DNA of 64,000 nt from an uncultured Rickettsiales bacterium (GTDB lineage: Bacteria > Pseudomonadota > Alphaproteobacteria > Rickettsiales > UBA1997): the NCBI GenBank assembly GCA_934747265.1, contig CAKVGI010000003.1:35658-99657 (forward strand), in the 5' to 3' direction. Positions 19,870 through 29,502 of this stretch are shown piece by piece. The notes below the pieces were generated by a model. The model ran no database searches. It was not told where the DNA came from and worked only from the letters and a program-made list of their open reading frames with translations. The position numbers and the translations under genes are program-made. Positions within the stretch are counted from its first letter, which is position 1; each line of letters begins with the position of its first letter.

Positions 19870-20550
19870 TTATATATTTAAGGTATTCTGAAATTCTAAA
19901 AAATAGCTTTCTCTTCCTTCTTTAATAGCTTTTTCTTGATATCTTGTTTTAATCCACCACTCTGGTTCTTTTTTACAATCTTCCAAACTATTAAATAGAG
20001 GTTGAAGCTTACCACTTGCGTAGTTAAAAGTCCATTCTACATAATTACTGATATCACTAGCAAAAAATAATATTCCACCAATTTTTAATTTTTTTCTAAC
20101 TAAGTCAATAAATTCTCCATTTATTATTCTTCTTTTATTTTGTTTTTTCTTTGGCCAAGGATCTGGAAATAAAATAAAAATTTTATCTATGCTATGATCT
20201 GGAATTTTTTCCAACAACAATCTAGCGTCGCCGTTGAATATTTTAATATTATTTATTTTTTCTTTCTCAATTTTGGAAATTATAGATAAAACTCCATTTA
20301 TATAAGTTTCACAGGCAATGATATTTACTTGTGGATTTAATTTTGCTTGATGTACTGTATGCTCACCGTACCCAAAACCAATTTCAAAAAATGTAATATT
20401 TTTAGTGTTAAAAATATTATTTATTTCTTCCTCTTTTAGCTGATATGAAGGTAAAATATTTTCCAAAACGTTTATTTTATTTTCTGTAAGTTTTCTACTT
20501 TTTATTCTTCCGAAACTTCTTATTTTTTGCTGATTATTATCAATTTCCAT
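19870..20550 (-). CDS. trmB: tRNA (guanine-N7-)-methyltransferase TrmB
   Basis: 226 aa from the ATG at 20548-20550, whose A is shared with the TAA of the upstream SH3 gene; this coupled start is preferred to a Met four codons earlier. SAM-binding motif FFEIGFGYGEHTVHQA (~57), ACETYINGV, and the TrmB signature FILFPDPWPKKKQNKRR (~140) with the C-terminal ARG/YQEKAIKEGR region. It methylates G46 in the variable loop of tRNAs. Length is normal for the family. Confidence 0.95.
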   Translation of the reverse strand: MEIDNNQQKIRSFGRIKSRKLTENKINVLENILPSYQLKEEEINNIFNTKNITFFEIGFGYGEHTVHQAKLNPQVNIIACETYINGVLSIISKIEKEKINNIKIFNGDARLLLEKIPDHSIDKIFILFPDPWPKKKQNKRRIINGEFIDLVRKKLKIGGILFFASDISNYVEWTFNYASGKLQPLFNSLEDCKKEPEWWIKTRYQEKAIKEGRESYFLEFQNTLNI

Positions 20551-20999
20551 TATATACCCCATATATTTTCTGATTGAACCCAGCCAGTTTTATCTCTTAT
20601 TTTGATTTTACACCAGTTTTGTGAACATTTTTCAAGTTCAGCCACAACATTTTCTTCAAGTCTAAAAATTGGAACTGACTTCAAATTATTCTTTTTATAC
20701 ATAATTTGTGTTCCATTTTTAATAATTATATGCCTTTTCTTAATGGTTAAATTTTTACTAACCCAACCTTCATCATTATCCTTATCTATAATTTTGTACC
20801 ATCCTTCGTACTCACCAACAACCTTAATCGGCATTGATTTTATTTTATATATGTATTTTATAGGGTATTCATTACCTGGTCCATTTCTTAAATTTACTTC
20901 GTTTGATCTCAAAGATACAAAAAAACTATTTTCAGTAGCATATAGTAAACTAGCTATTAATAAATTGAAATAAAAAATATATTTTATAACAGTTTTCAT
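20550..20999 (-). CDS. Exported bacterial SH3-domain protein
   Basis: 149 aa with a signal peptide (IFYFNLLIASLLYATEN). Two SH3-like repeats follow: SNEVNLRNGPGNEYPIKYIY...GWYKIIDKDNDEGWVS and a second ending WCKIKIRDKTGWVQ. VNLRNGPG is the usual entry motif of SH3_3/SH3_4 domains that bind peptidoglycan or partner proteins. Export places it in the periplasm. Coupled by one base to trmB; this pairing gives no functional clue. Two cysteines (near EKCSQNWCK) might form a disulfide. Confidence 0.8.
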   Translation of the reverse strand: MKTVIKYIFYFNLLIASLLYATENSFFVSLRSNEVNLRNGPGNEYPIKYIYKIKSMPIKVVGEYEGWYKIIDKDNDEGWVSKNLTIKKRHIIIKNGTQIMYKKNNLKSVPIFRLEENVVAELEKCSQNWCKIKIRDKTGWVQSENIWGI

Positions 21000-21007
21000 G
21001 GTTATAT

Positions 21008-21763
21008 TTAGTTTAATAAATAATCATAATCTAGCAAATAATTGATTTCATAACATTTATAATCATTTATTTGAGCAATATCATAATCAGAATATGTGCC
21101 ATCATCTTTTTTACAACTTCCCCTAAGTGTGCCTTTATTATAAATTCCATCATCTAATTTTTTATCTATATTTTTTATTACCTTTGCTGGTATATGGTAT
21201 TTATTTTTTTCTTTTTTGTTTTTGGAGTTAAATGTTAAATAATTTCCATGCGTTTTATATAATGCGGAATCTGTATCTTCAATACTATCTTTTGCTTGAT
21301 ATTTAAATCGTATAATAAATTCTGGAAAAGCTTTACTAATAGGAGAACCACCATTATCCCAGTCTAATTCACTTTCTGAATTGCTATATTTCTTAGGCTC
21401 AAAATCTATATATTTCTTTTGAAATAATTCAACAAGAGGACCAATGCTATCTGTTGGTAAGCCATAATTTTCTTTATTAGAAGTATATGGCTCGCCAAAA
21501 CTATTATTATCATAAGTTTGTCCAGACGAATAGCCTATTTTTCTACTTCTATTTTTATCACCCGGCCATTTTTTTGTAGTATCTTTGAATATTTTAACTG
21601 CTTGCGAATATGTTCTAATTTCATCCATTAATACAACCATTTTTGCATGTTGCTTTAATGTAATACCGGCAACAACCACTGATACTAAAAGTGATATTAC
21701 TGCTAGAACTATTGCTACTTCTATTAAAGTATAAGCTTCTTTATTATTTTTCATTTTATCCAA
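21008..21763 (-). CDS. Type IV pilin-like protein (prepilin-type N-terminal methylation site)
   Basis: 251 aa. A short basic leader ends in A before YTLIEVAIVLAVISLLVSVVVAGI, the class III signal of pilins and pseudopilins, with the essential Glu at position +5 of the mature chain. The cleavage position carries Ala rather than the usual Gly. The C-terminal ~190 residues form a hydrophilic head with two cysteines near the end (GSCKKD, YKCYEIN). It would be processed by the prepilin peptidase at 54393-55112. No assembly ATPase or secretin gene is in the window. The start could also be Met4. Confidence 0.8.
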   Translation of the reverse strand: MDKMKNNKEAYTLIEVAIVLAVISLLVSVVVAGITLKQHAKMVVLMDEIRTYSQAVKIFKDTTKKWPGDKNRSRKIGYSSGQTYDNNSFGEPYTSNKENYGLPTDSIGPLVELFQKKYIDFEPKKYSNSESELDWDNGGSPISKAFPEFIIRFKYQAKDSIEDTDSALYKTHGNYLTFNSKNKKEKNKYHIPAKVIKNIDKKLDDGIYNKGTLRGSCKKDDGTYSDYDIAQINDYKCYEINYLLDYDYLLN

Positions 21764-21839
21764 TAAACAATCCTAATAATAACAATATATTTTAAAAGGC
21801 TAAATGTCAATAAAATATTTAAAGATTAAAAATAAGAAC

Positions 21840-23480
21840 TTATTCTATTATAGATAATCTTCTAATGCTTTCATCCTTTCCTAAAACTTTCATTACAGAA
21901 AATAAGTCGGGACTATTTTTTCTACCAGTAATTAAGTATCTAAAAATAGCTACAAAATCAGCAACTTTTCCCTTATGAATTTCAGGATTAAACTCTTTAT
22001 TGTTAATGCAATAGCCATATTTTTCAGCCATAGCTTTGATCTTGTTAAACCAATCGGTATGGTTTTGCATTAAATCGTTATAATTTTCTATATACTCTTT
22101 AACTATATTTTTTGCATTATTCAAATCTAAATTTGGCATATCTTGCTTGAAGTTTTCAAGGGTATATCCGTAATCAAAGAAATAGCTAATTTCATTCCAA
22201 ATGCTTGATAATGTAGAGAAGTCTTTTCTAACTCTATCACAATCTTTTCTTTCAATTTCAAAAATTCTTATAAAGTAGTCCTTTTGGTCTTCCATTTTTT
22301 TAGCTAACTCTTTGTCAAAATCATTAGCCCAAGTTAATAATCTATTATAAATTTCTTCAGCGGATAAAGTTGCCATAAAGTCTTTACAAATACTGTCAAG
22401 TTTTTTGAAATCAAACAAAGCACCACTTACACCCAATTTTTTAATTTCAAATGGGAAATCTTTAAAATTAGCTTTTGGATTCTCTTTTCTCCAATCTTCG
22501 TAATTAGAGTTTGCTAAATTCATTAAATAATCAAGTATTACTTCCTTTGGATAGCCTTTTTCAACAAAAAATTGGAAGTTTGCTTCTGGATCTTTTCTTT
22601 TACTTAATTTTCTTTTAGCTCCATTATCCAATTTTTGAATAGGTGCAGGTTGAACATAAACTGGCACTTTCCAACCCATTGCCTGAAATAATTGAATATG
22701 TAAAGGAGTTGAAATAAACCATTCATCAGTTCTAACAACATGTGTTGTACCCATTAAATGATCATCAATTAAATGAGCAAAATGATAAGTTGGCAAACCA
22801 TCACTCTTTAAAATAACTATATCCAAATCATTTTCTGGCAACATTTTTTTGCCTTTTATAGCATCTTCAAAAACAATTCTATTATTAAAATTTCCGTTTG
22901 ATTTAAAATATATTACATAAGGTTTTCCAGCGTCAAGATTATCAGAAATTTGCTCTTCTGTTAAATTTCTTTCTTTTGCCCACAAACCATACAAACCAGT
23001 TCTAATTTTTAATTTGGTTTGTTCCTCTCTCATCCTCTCTAATTCTTCTTTTGTCATAAAGCTTGGATAGGCCAAATCTTTTTTTAGTAATTCTTTTACA
23101 TAAGCTTTATAAATTTTTTCTCTTTTACTTTGTGTATAAGGCCCATAATTTCCATATTCCTTACCGTCAATTCTTAAACCTTCATCGGTGTTTAAATCGC
23201 AATAGTTTAGAGTTTTTAAAATGGCTTCCAACGCACCTTCAACTTCTCTTTTTTGATCTGTATCTTCAATTCTTAAAATAAATACACCATTATCCTTATG
23301 AGCTATTCTCTCATCGGTCATAGCGGTCCATACGGTACCAATATGCATGAAACCTGTAGGGCTTGGCGCGATTCTTGTGATAACCTGTCCGTCAGGTCTT
23401 TTTGGGTATCTTTTTTCAATTTCTTCAATAGACGGTATATCTTTATCAGGTATTAATCTATCAACTAATTCTTGCTTCAT
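21840..23480 (-). CDS. gltX: Glutamyl-tRNA synthetase
   Basis: 546 aa. Class I synthetase: RIAPSPTGFMHIGTVWTA holds the HIGH-type motif (H46-G48), ILRIEDTDQKR the amino-acid pocket, and KRKLSKRKDPEANF (~291) the KMSKS-type loop. It charges tRNA-Glu. The chain is ~70 residues longer than typical proteobacterial GltX and begins with an unusual ~30-residue stretch ahead of the catalytic domain, more like forms found in some Firmicutes; horizontal replacement is possible but untested. Last gene before a divergent promoter region shared with the CPVC membrane protein. Confidence 0.94.
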   Translation of the reverse strand: MKQELVDRLIPDKDIPSIEEIEKRYPKRPDGQVITRIAPSPTGFMHIGTVWTAMTDERIAHKDNGVFILRIEDTDQKREVEGALEAILKTLNYCDLNTDEGLRIDGKEYGNYGPYTQSKREKIYKAYVKELLKKDLAYPSFMTKEELERMREEQTKLKIRTGLYGLWAKERNLTEEQISDNLDAGKPYVIYFKSNGNFNNRIVFEDAIKGKKMLPENDLDIVILKSDGLPTYHFAHLIDDHLMGTTHVVRTDEWFISTPLHIQLFQAMGWKVPVYVQPAPIQKLDNGAKRKLSKRKDPEANFQFFVEKGYPKEVILDYLMNLANSNYEDWRKENPKANFKDFPFEIKKLGVSGALFDFKKLDSICKDFMATLSAEEIYNRLLTWANDFDKELAKKMEDQKDYFIRIFEIERKDCDRVRKDFSTLSSIWNEISYFFDYGYTLENFKQDMPNLDLNNAKNIVKEYIENYNDLMQNHTDWFNKIKAMAEKYGYCINNKEFNPEIHKGKVADFVAIFRYLITGRKNSPDLFSVMKVLGKDESIRRLSIIE

Positions 23481-23669
23481 TTTATTTTTTATGTTTATTT
23501 ATAAAAAAATATATTATTCTTTTTTAAAAAATCAATATATTAACTTTGTTGTAATGTTTGAATTTATTCTTAAAAATTTAATTATTATATGCCCAGTACT
23601 ATGATATTTTTGTATTGAAAATAAAATATTATATTTTAAAATTGATTATACGATAATGATATTTTTTAT

Positions 23670-24179
23670 ATGTTTTTTATTTTATTTTTGAATTTCTTCT
23701 TTTTTGGAATTTTAAGTACAACATATGCTAATCCATTGGCTTGTCCAGTTTGCGCTGTTGCGATAGCTGGCGGACTTGGTATATCAAGGGCGTTGGGTGT
23801 TGATGATAGCGTTGTTGGGGTATGGCTTGGTGCTATTTTATTAGCTTTGTCTCAATGGACAGCTTATTTTTTTGAGAAGAAAAATATAAAAAACATTTTT
23901 GTAAAGATTCTTTGTTATGCATGTTGGTATGCAACAATTATTCCGTTATACTTAGGTTCTACGCCAAAAATTATATTTAATACAAATAAAATAATTGGTA
24001 TAGATGGCTTTTTACTGTCCATATTGGTTGGTAGTTTAACATTATTTACAAGCGTAAAAGTTTATAGATTTATGAAGGAAAAAAATGGTAAACCACATTT
24101 TCCTTATGAAAAAGTTGTTTTACCAATAGTTTCACTATTTGTTGTTAGTTTTATGTTTTATTTAATAACTAAGGCTTAA
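23670..24179 (+). CDS. Conserved membrane protein with N-terminal CPVC motif
   Basis: 169 aa. A hydrophobic N-terminus runs into LACPVCAVAIAGGLGISRALGVDDSVVGVWLG (quoted motif: CPVC at C25-C28, then GVDDSVVGVWLG), followed by three or four further membrane segments. From memory, proteins with an ACPVC...SR.LGVDD...G.W.G pattern occur widely in candidate-phyla-radiation bacteria and archaea without assigned function. The paired cysteines could bind a metal or take part in thiol exchange. The next gene begins one base after the stop, indicating a two-gene operon. Confidence 0.75.
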   Translation: MFFILFLNFFFFGILSTTYANPLACPVCAVAIAGGLGISRALGVDDSVVGVWLGAILLALSQWTAYFFEKKNIKNIFVKILCYACWYATIIPLYLGSTPKIIFNTNKIIGIDGFLLSILVGSLTLFTSVKVYRFMKEKNGKPHFPYEKVVLPIVSLFVVSFMFYLITKA

Positions 24180-24180
24180 T

Positions 24181-24780
24181 ATGAAAGTAATAGATAATTT
24201 AAATGAGTTTGTAGAAAAATTTGATAATATGAAAAAAGTTAATCCTTTGGATTTATCAAGCGATCAGGATTTATCAATAGCTATTATGAATTTAATAAGT
24301 ATAGAAGAACATTTAATGTTTAGTGGAGCAAAAACACAAGATACTTCATTTTATGATTTAATTGAACCAATCAGAGAAGATAGAAAAAACTTTTTGGGTA
24401 TGATTATCAAAAGCTATAAAGGTGAAGTTTGGTGTATTTCAAAACATCTTTTAGCAACGTGTATGCGATTAATGGAAGTTGGAACAAAAGCCTTATCTGC
24501 TGGTAAAAAAGATGAAGCATATATGTTTTTTGATAAAGCTTATACAATGTATACTTTATTTTGGGGGTTAAATTTAAATGCGTTAGATGAGGATGAAGCA
24601 AAAAAAATAATTAAAAATATAGATCCAAAAACGCTTGAAAATATAGATAAGACAAAACAAGAAAACAATCAAGAAAAAACTCAAAATAAAGAAGAAAATA
24701 TAAAAACAGATAATAAAGACAGTTCTTTTTCCAAATTAAAAAACTTTGTTTCAAAGGCTGTTAATTGTTGTAGAGAATAG
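24181..24780 (+). CDS. Conserved cytosolic protein, operon partner of the CPVC membrane protein
   Basis: 199 aa, no signal or membrane segment. The conserved-looking core is SIAIMNLISIEEHLMFSGAK, then GEVWCISKHLLATCMRLMEVG and GKKDEAYMFFDKAYTMY, all helical; the last ~60 residues are a charged K/E/N-rich tail ending in a basic FVSKAVNCCRE segment. The EEH and the CISKHLL residues might form a metal site. I recall similar proteins next to CPVC-type membrane proteins in CPR genomes, so the pair is probably functional together. The function is unknown. Confidence 0.65.
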   Translation: MKVIDNLNEFVEKFDNMKKVNPLDLSSDQDLSIAIMNLISIEEHLMFSGAKTQDTSFYDLIEPIREDRKNFLGMIIKSYKGEVWCISKHLLATCMRLMEVGTKALSAGKKDEAYMFFDKAYTMYTLFWGLNLNALDEDEAKKIIKNIDPKTLENIDKTKQENNQEKTQNKEENIKTDNKDSSFSKLKNFVSKAVNCCRE

Positions 24781-25013
24781 TTTTGTAAAATATTGAAGTT
24801 TATTTATTGATTTTTATTCACTAATTATATTTAATTTGTGGACTGCATTGGTAGTAAGAATTGACTTGGTAATAAAAATAAAAAATAAAGCTTAATAGCA
24901 AAAGAAATATAATAATATACTAGCGAAAAATAATATGAATTTATTGAAAAAAGATTTTATAAGAAAGAGGGTAGGGTGTTTTCAATAAAGGAGTTATAAT
25001 AAATAAAACAACA

Positions 25014-25034
25014 AAGGAATCAAAAAGATTCCTT
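25014..25034 (-). terminator. Terminator of the RNase E/G gene
   Basis: An 8-bp perfect stem (AAGGAATC/GATTCCTT, 5-base A/T loop) 37 bases beyond the stop codon at 25071, followed on the minus strand by a T-rich tract. The rest of the 290-base gap up to the gene at 24780 shows nothing else recognisable. Confidence 0.7.
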
Positions 25035-25070
25035 CATATAAGAAATTTGTATAATTAAGGTTTACGAAAA

Positions 25071-27131
25071 TTATTTCATTCCAAATAATTTTTTAAACCA
25101 GTTTGTTTTCTTTTGTTTATTGTTATAATTAATCTTATTGTATTTATTATATTTTTTTCTTTCTACTCTTTTTGGTGTTTTCTCATTATTACCATAAGTT
25201 TCATCTTCAAACTTGAATTTTTTAATTTCTGCTGTACTTACGGAATAAATACCATCATCGCCAAAATCAAAATTAACTTTTCCAATTTTTTGTTGTGGTT
25301 CCAATTCTTTTTTTTCTTCTGGCGTTAATCCTTTTCTTTTTTTAATATTATAATTATTGTCTTCTACATTTTCGCTACTTTCTATAAATACATATATATT
25401 ATAATCTTTTTCAATATTGCTTATTTCTTTTCTTTTAAAATTAAGTAAATAATCGCATAAATCCGGTGTTGTTTCAATAGCAACAACATTAATTTGTTTG
25501 TCGTTTGATGCATATTTAATGGATCTTAAAATACTTAAAGCGACTATTTCTTTGGATTTTATTTTTCCTTTACCTTTACATCTAGGGCAAACTTCGCTAC
25601 TTCTTTCCATAAAACTTGCACCAAGTCTTTGTCTTGATAATTCCATCAAACCAAAAATACTCAATCTTGCAATTTGTATTCTAGCTCTATCGGTTGACAT
25701 AGCATCTCTCATAGCTTTTTCAACTAATCTTCTATTTTTTAGTTCAAACATATCTATGTAATCAATTACAACCAATCCGCCTAAATCCCTTAATTTTAAC
25801 TGTCTTGCAATTTCTTTTGCTGCTTCAATATTTGTAGCAACAGCCATTTCTTCTACATTTTTTTCTTTTGTAGCTTTACCTGAGTTAACATCTATTGCTA
25901 CCAAAGCTTCTGTTTGATCTATAACTATTGAACCGCCCGATGGTAAATTTACTTTATTATTGTATAAATCCAATAATTGATTTTCAATATTGTATGATTG
26001 AAATAAAGGTACTTTATCGGTATGCAATTTAACATTGATTTCCTTTGATGAAGAAATAATTTTAGATAAACTTTTTACAGATTTAAAAGTGTCTTCACCT
26101 TCAACTATGATTTCATCAACGTCATCTGTATATAAATCTCTGATTGTTTTTTTGATTATATCATCTTCTGCATGTATAAAAGCAGGAGCTTTTGATTCAA
26201 GTGTAGCTTCTTTAATAGCTTTCCACAATTTTGTTAAATATAAATAATCTTTTAAAATTTCTTCTGGCTTTTTGCCGACGCCAGCAGTTCTTAAAATAAT
26301 AGACTTATCTTGTGGAACATTTAAACTTCTTAAAATGCTTTTTAGTATTTTTCTATCATTAATATTTACAACTTTTTTGGAAACCCCACCTCTTTCTGGT
26401 GTATTAACCATAAGAACACAATACTTTCCGGCAATTGAAATGTATGTGGTCATAGCAACACCCTTGTTTCCTCTTTCCTCTTTTAATACTTGAACTAAAA
26501 GATATTGCCCTTCTTTTATAACATCTTCAATTTTATATTCTTGTGTGTTATTGTTTGTGTAATTACTTGTCTCTTCCTCTACCGAGTAATTAGGAATAAT
26601 ATCTACACCTTTATCATCTTCTTCATTTAAATTATTTACCAGCTCTTTTTTATCCTCTTCTTTTTTTTCTGGTAAAATATCATTTGCTATATTAGCAGTG
26701 CTTTCCTCAACATCAATAATTTTATCAGCTAAAACATCACCATCATTGCTCTTTTTTTCTTCACTCTCTTCTTCTTTTTGAGGGGTCTCATTATTTTCAA
26801 CATTATTTTTATTTAAGCTTTCCTCATCAATTTCGTCAGTGTTTTGAAAAAACTTTACTTCTTTTAAATTTTTAATTTCTGTTTTTGGAATATTATAATA
26901 ATCTGGATGTATATCAGAAAAAGGTAAAAAACCATGTCTATCACTTCCATAATCTATAAAAGCAGCCTGTAAAGAAGGTTCTATTCTTGTAACCTTAGCC
27001 AAATATATATTACCTTTGAGTTGCTTAAAATTAAAATCCTCCCTATCGTAATCTTGTAAAGTTCCATCCTCTATCAATGCCACCCTAGTCTCTTCCTTAA
27101 ATGCCCCATCTATCAAAATTTTTTTATTCAT
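25071..27131 (-). CDS. rne: Ribonuclease E/G family endoribonuclease
   Basis: ~686 aa from the ATG at 27131 (MNKKILIDGAF), which follows a GGGAAAAGAG site; a start 45 bases upstream would add residues inside a hairpin region. The S1 RNA-binding domain (GNIYLAKVTRIEPSLQAAFIDYG) is split by a ~100-residue acidic insert rich in E, D, K and N. The catalytic DNase I-like region has VAIDVNSGKATKEKN and GGLVVIDYIDM supplying the Mg-binding Asp residues, and CPRCKGKG is the zinc link that joins dimers. The C-terminal extension is short and basic, without the long scaffold of E. coli RNase E. It starts mRNA decay and rRNA/tRNA processing. The genome also has RNase J. Confidence 0.93.
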   Translation of the reverse strand: MNKKILIDGAFKEETRVALIEDGTLQDYDREDFNFKQLKGNIYLAKVTRIEPSLQAAFIDYGSDRHGFLPFSDIHPDYYNIPKTEIKNLKEVKFFQNTDEIDEESLNKNNVENNETPQKEEESEEKKSNDGDVLADKIIDVEESTANIANDILPEKKEEDKKELVNNLNEEDDKGVDIIPNYSVEEETSNYTNNNTQEYKIEDVIKEGQYLLVQVLKEERGNKGVAMTTYISIAGKYCVLMVNTPERGGVSKKVVNINDRKILKSILRSLNVPQDKSIILRTAGVGKKPEEILKDYLYLTKLWKAIKEATLESKAPAFIHAEDDIIKKTIRDLYTDDVDEIIVEGEDTFKSVKSLSKIISSSKEINVKLHTDKVPLFQSYNIENQLLDLYNNKVNLPSGGSIVIDQTEALVAIDVNSGKATKEKNVEEMAVATNIEAAKEIARQLKLRDLGGLVVIDYIDMFELKNRRLVEKAMRDAMSTDRARIQIARLSIFGLMELSRQRLGASFMERSSEVCPRCKGKGKIKSKEIVALSILRSIKYASNDKQINVVAIETTPDLCDYLLNFKRKEISNIEKDYNIYVFIESSENVEDNNYNIKKRKGLTPEEKKELEPQQKIGKVNFDFGDDGIYSVSTAEIKKFKFEDETYGNNEKTPKRVERKKYNKYNKINYNNKQKKTNWFKKLFGMK

Positions 27132-27144
27132 CTCTTTTCCCTTT

Positions 27145-27166
27145 AAACATTGCAAATACAATGTTT
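27145..27166 (-). promoter_or_regulatory. rne: Hairpin next to the ribosome site of rne
   Basis: A perfect 8-bp stem (AAACATTG/CAATGTTT, 6-base loop) ends a few bases upstream of the Shine-Dalgarno of the RNase E/G gene. It could be part of an autoregulatory 5' leader, as known for rne in enterobacteria; this is inference. The rest of the ~275-base gap to the tRNA is plain A/T-rich DNA. Confidence 0.35.
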
Positions 27167-27452
27167 GGTCATTCATTCACATTTTAACAAACATACAACA
27201 ATTTTTGTAAAATCTCTCTATAATCCAATCAACACCAAACACATACACAAATTATTTGCAATGCAATTAATAACATAATAATTAAAATTCTCTTTTATTG
27301 CTAAAATATTGCAAATAAACACTAAAATAGTATATATCAAAATATACATAATAAATTTATAACCTTTTATTAAAAAAACAATAAAATATTGATTGATATT
27401 TTATTTTTTTTCTTTAAACTATTTTTTATATTTGTGAATAGTGTACTAAATA

Positions 27453-27537
27453 GCGGGTATGGTGGAATTGGTAGACACGATAGATTTAGGTTCTATTGCC
27501 GTAAGGCGTGGGGGTTCAAGTCCCTTTATCCGCACCA
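27453..27537 (+). tRNA. tRNA-Leu (UAG anticodon)
   Basis: Acceptor arm GCGGGTA pairs with TATCCGC (one G-U), the 3' end ACCA is encoded. The anticodon stem ATAGA/TCTAT closes the loop TTTAGGT with anticodon TAG at positions 34-36. A long variable arm (TGCC...GGCG) marks a class II tRNA, and GGTTCAAGTCC gives the T-loop. It lies 24 bases before trigger factor on the same strand. Confidence 0.95.
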
Positions 27538-27560
27538 TTTTAATATAAAAAGGAAATATA

Positions 27561-28877
27561 ATGACTAATATTAAAAAAGTATCTGATAAAGATTTAGAAT
27601 TAAAGTTTGAAATTAGTGTTTCTGTTGATGAATTAAAGCAAGAAATGGAAAAAGAAGCTGAAAAACAACAAAAAACTCTAAAAATTGATGGTTTTAGAAA
27701 AGGTAAAGTTCCTTTAAGCGTAATAAAAAATAAATACTCTGCATTAATTTTATCAGAATCAGCTGAAAATTTGGTTGAAAATACAATTAATAAAATAATA
27801 GATGAAAATAAATATGCTTTAATTAGCAGACCAAAAATTGAAATCAAAACATTGGAATCAGATAAAGATTTTGAATTTACAGCTACATTGGAATTATATC
27901 CAGAAATACCAGCTATTGACTACAAAAAAATGAAATTAGAAAAAGAGAAAGTAGAAATTAGTGATAAAGAAATAGAAGAATCTCAAAAAAGAATATTAAA
28001 AAATTTCTTACAATGGGTAGAGCAAGAAAATAGTTATAAAGCAGAAAAAGGAGATAAAGTAAATATCAATTTTCTTGGTAAAATTGATGGCAAACCTTTT
28101 GATGGTGGTAAGGCTGAAAATTATGATTTGGAGCTTGGAAGTAAAAGCTTTATAGATACTTTTGAGGATCAACTAATTGGTGCAAAAACAGGTGATGAAA
28201 TAACGGTTAAAGTTTCATTCCCTGAGAATTATCATAGCAAAGAATTAGCTGGTAAACCTGCAACATTTGATGTTAAAATAAATTCTGTAAGTACACCAGG
28301 TGAACAGGAAGTTAATGATGAATTTATTAAGAAAAATTTAAATATAGAAAGCTTAGAAAAATTCCACGAAATGATTAAAAAAGAATTAACTTCTATATAT
28401 GAAAGAGGTAGCAAAAATAAAATAAAAAATGCTATTTTTGAATGGTTAAAGAAAAATGTTAAAATTGAATTACCAAAAACTATTGTAGATGAAGAATTTA
28501 ACAGACAATGGGCAGAAGTAGAAAGAGATTTATCAAAAAATCCTAATAAATTCAAAGATGAAAAAGAAAAAGAAGAGGAAAAAGATAAAATTAGAAAAGA
28601 AGCTGAAGAATCAATTAAATTAGGATTAATTTTATCACAAATAGGAAAAGAGAATAATATTCAAGTTCAAGAAACTGAAATTATTGAGGAAATTAGAAAA
28701 AGAGCCGCTTCTATGCCTGGTCAAGAACAGATGTTTGTAGATTTTTATTTGAAAAATAAACCTGCATTAAATCAAATCACAGGTAGTATACTTGAAGATA
28801 AAGTTATTGACTTTATAGCAGACAAAGCTGATACAAAAGAAGTTGTAGTTTCAGTTGAAGATCTTAAAAAAGAATAA
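27561..28877 (+). CDS. tig: Trigger factor
   Basis: 438 aa, the usual length. N-terminal ribosome-binding domain with the signature region GFRKGKVPLSVIKNKY (~45-60), central FKBP-type peptidyl-prolyl isomerase domain (GDKVNINFLGKIDGKPFDGG, ~160-245), and the long helical C-terminal chaperone domain. It binds nascent chains at the ribosome exit. In many proteobacteria tig is followed by clpP-clpX-lon; here it stands alone, closed by a strong terminator and convergent with secB, the other general chaperone of export. Confidence 0.95.
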   Translation: MTNIKKVSDKDLELKFEISVSVDELKQEMEKEAEKQQKTLKIDGFRKGKVPLSVIKNKYSALILSESAENLVENTINKIIDENKYALISRPKIEIKTLESDKDFEFTATLELYPEIPAIDYKKMKLEKEKVEISDKEIEESQKRILKNFLQWVEQENSYKAEKGDKVNINFLGKIDGKPFDGGKAENYDLELGSKSFIDTFEDQLIGAKTGDEITVKVSFPENYHSKELAGKPATFDVKINSVSTPGEQEVNDEFIKKNLNIESLEKFHEMIKKELTSIYERGSKNKIKNAIFEWLKKNVKIELPKTIVDEEFNRQWAEVERDLSKNPNKFKDEKEKEEEKDKIRKEAEESIKLGLILSQIGKENNIQVQETEIIEEIRKRAASMPGQEQMFVDFYLKNKPALNQITGSILEDKVIDFIADKADTKEVVVSVEDLKKE

Positions 28878-28898
28878 TCAATTAGATTACAAAAATTT

Positions 28899-28924
28899 TA
28901 AGTGTCCTATTTTTAGGACACTTA
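28899..28924. terminator. Bidirectional terminator between tig and secB
   Basis: An 11-bp perfect stem (TAAGTGTCCTA and complement) with a TTTT loop, flanked by A-rich DNA on the left and T-rich DNA on the right, so it has the intrinsic form for both convergent genes. Confidence 0.85.
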
Positions 28925-28960
28925 TTTTTATTATAATATTTTTTAATAATAAAGATAAAA

Positions 28961-29425
28961 CTACATTTTTTTTAATGTGTCTTTTTTAGCTTCATATAAA
29001 GCTCTAAAATTAATAGTATCAAGCATCAAAGGTGGCATTGAAGCATCTCTTGTTGTATCGGATATTATTCTTCTAGCATAAGGGAAAAGCAAAGAAGGGC
29101 AATATATAAATAGTATTTCTTTTAAGACGTCTTCATCATCTGCATTTTTGATATTAAATATGCCAGCATATGTTAATTCAATTAAAAACATTTTTTTATT
29201 ATCATCACATTCCGCTGACGCATTTATTATTAGTTCAACTTCAAATAATTCTTCTTGTAATTTTTTTGAATTTATATCTATTGATACGGATATTTTTGGC
29301 TTTAAATCCTTTTTTGTGTATATTTCTGGTGCTTGTGGATTTTCAAAAGACAAATCTTTTATATACTGTCCGCTAGCTGTAATTTTTATTTCCTCTTTTT
29401 CTGTATTATTTTTTGCTTCTGACAT
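28961..29425 (-). CDS. secB: Protein-export chaperone SecB
   Basis: 154 aa. The SecB core is visible: QYIKDLSFENPQAPEIY near the N-terminus, a middle VELIINASAE strand, then LTYAGIFNI, ILFIYCPSLLFPYARRIISDTTRDASMPPLML-type region (PYARRIISD and the proline-rich MPPLML). SecB keeps preproteins unfolded and delivers them to SecA. It lies 77 bases past the PAP2 gene on the same strand and convergent with tig. Confidence 0.93.
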   Translation of the reverse strand: MSEAKNNTEKEEIKITASGQYIKDLSFENPQAPEIYTKKDLKPKISVSIDINSKKLQEELFEVELIINASAECDDNKKMFLIELTYAGIFNIKNADDEDVLKEILFIYCPSLLFPYARRIISDTTRDASMPPLMLDTINFRALYEAKKDTLKKM

Positions 29426-29502
29426 AAAATTAAAATTAATTATTGTATTTTAAATATAGAATATAAAAATATATTGTCAATGGTTTCATTTTGTGTAATG
29501 TA

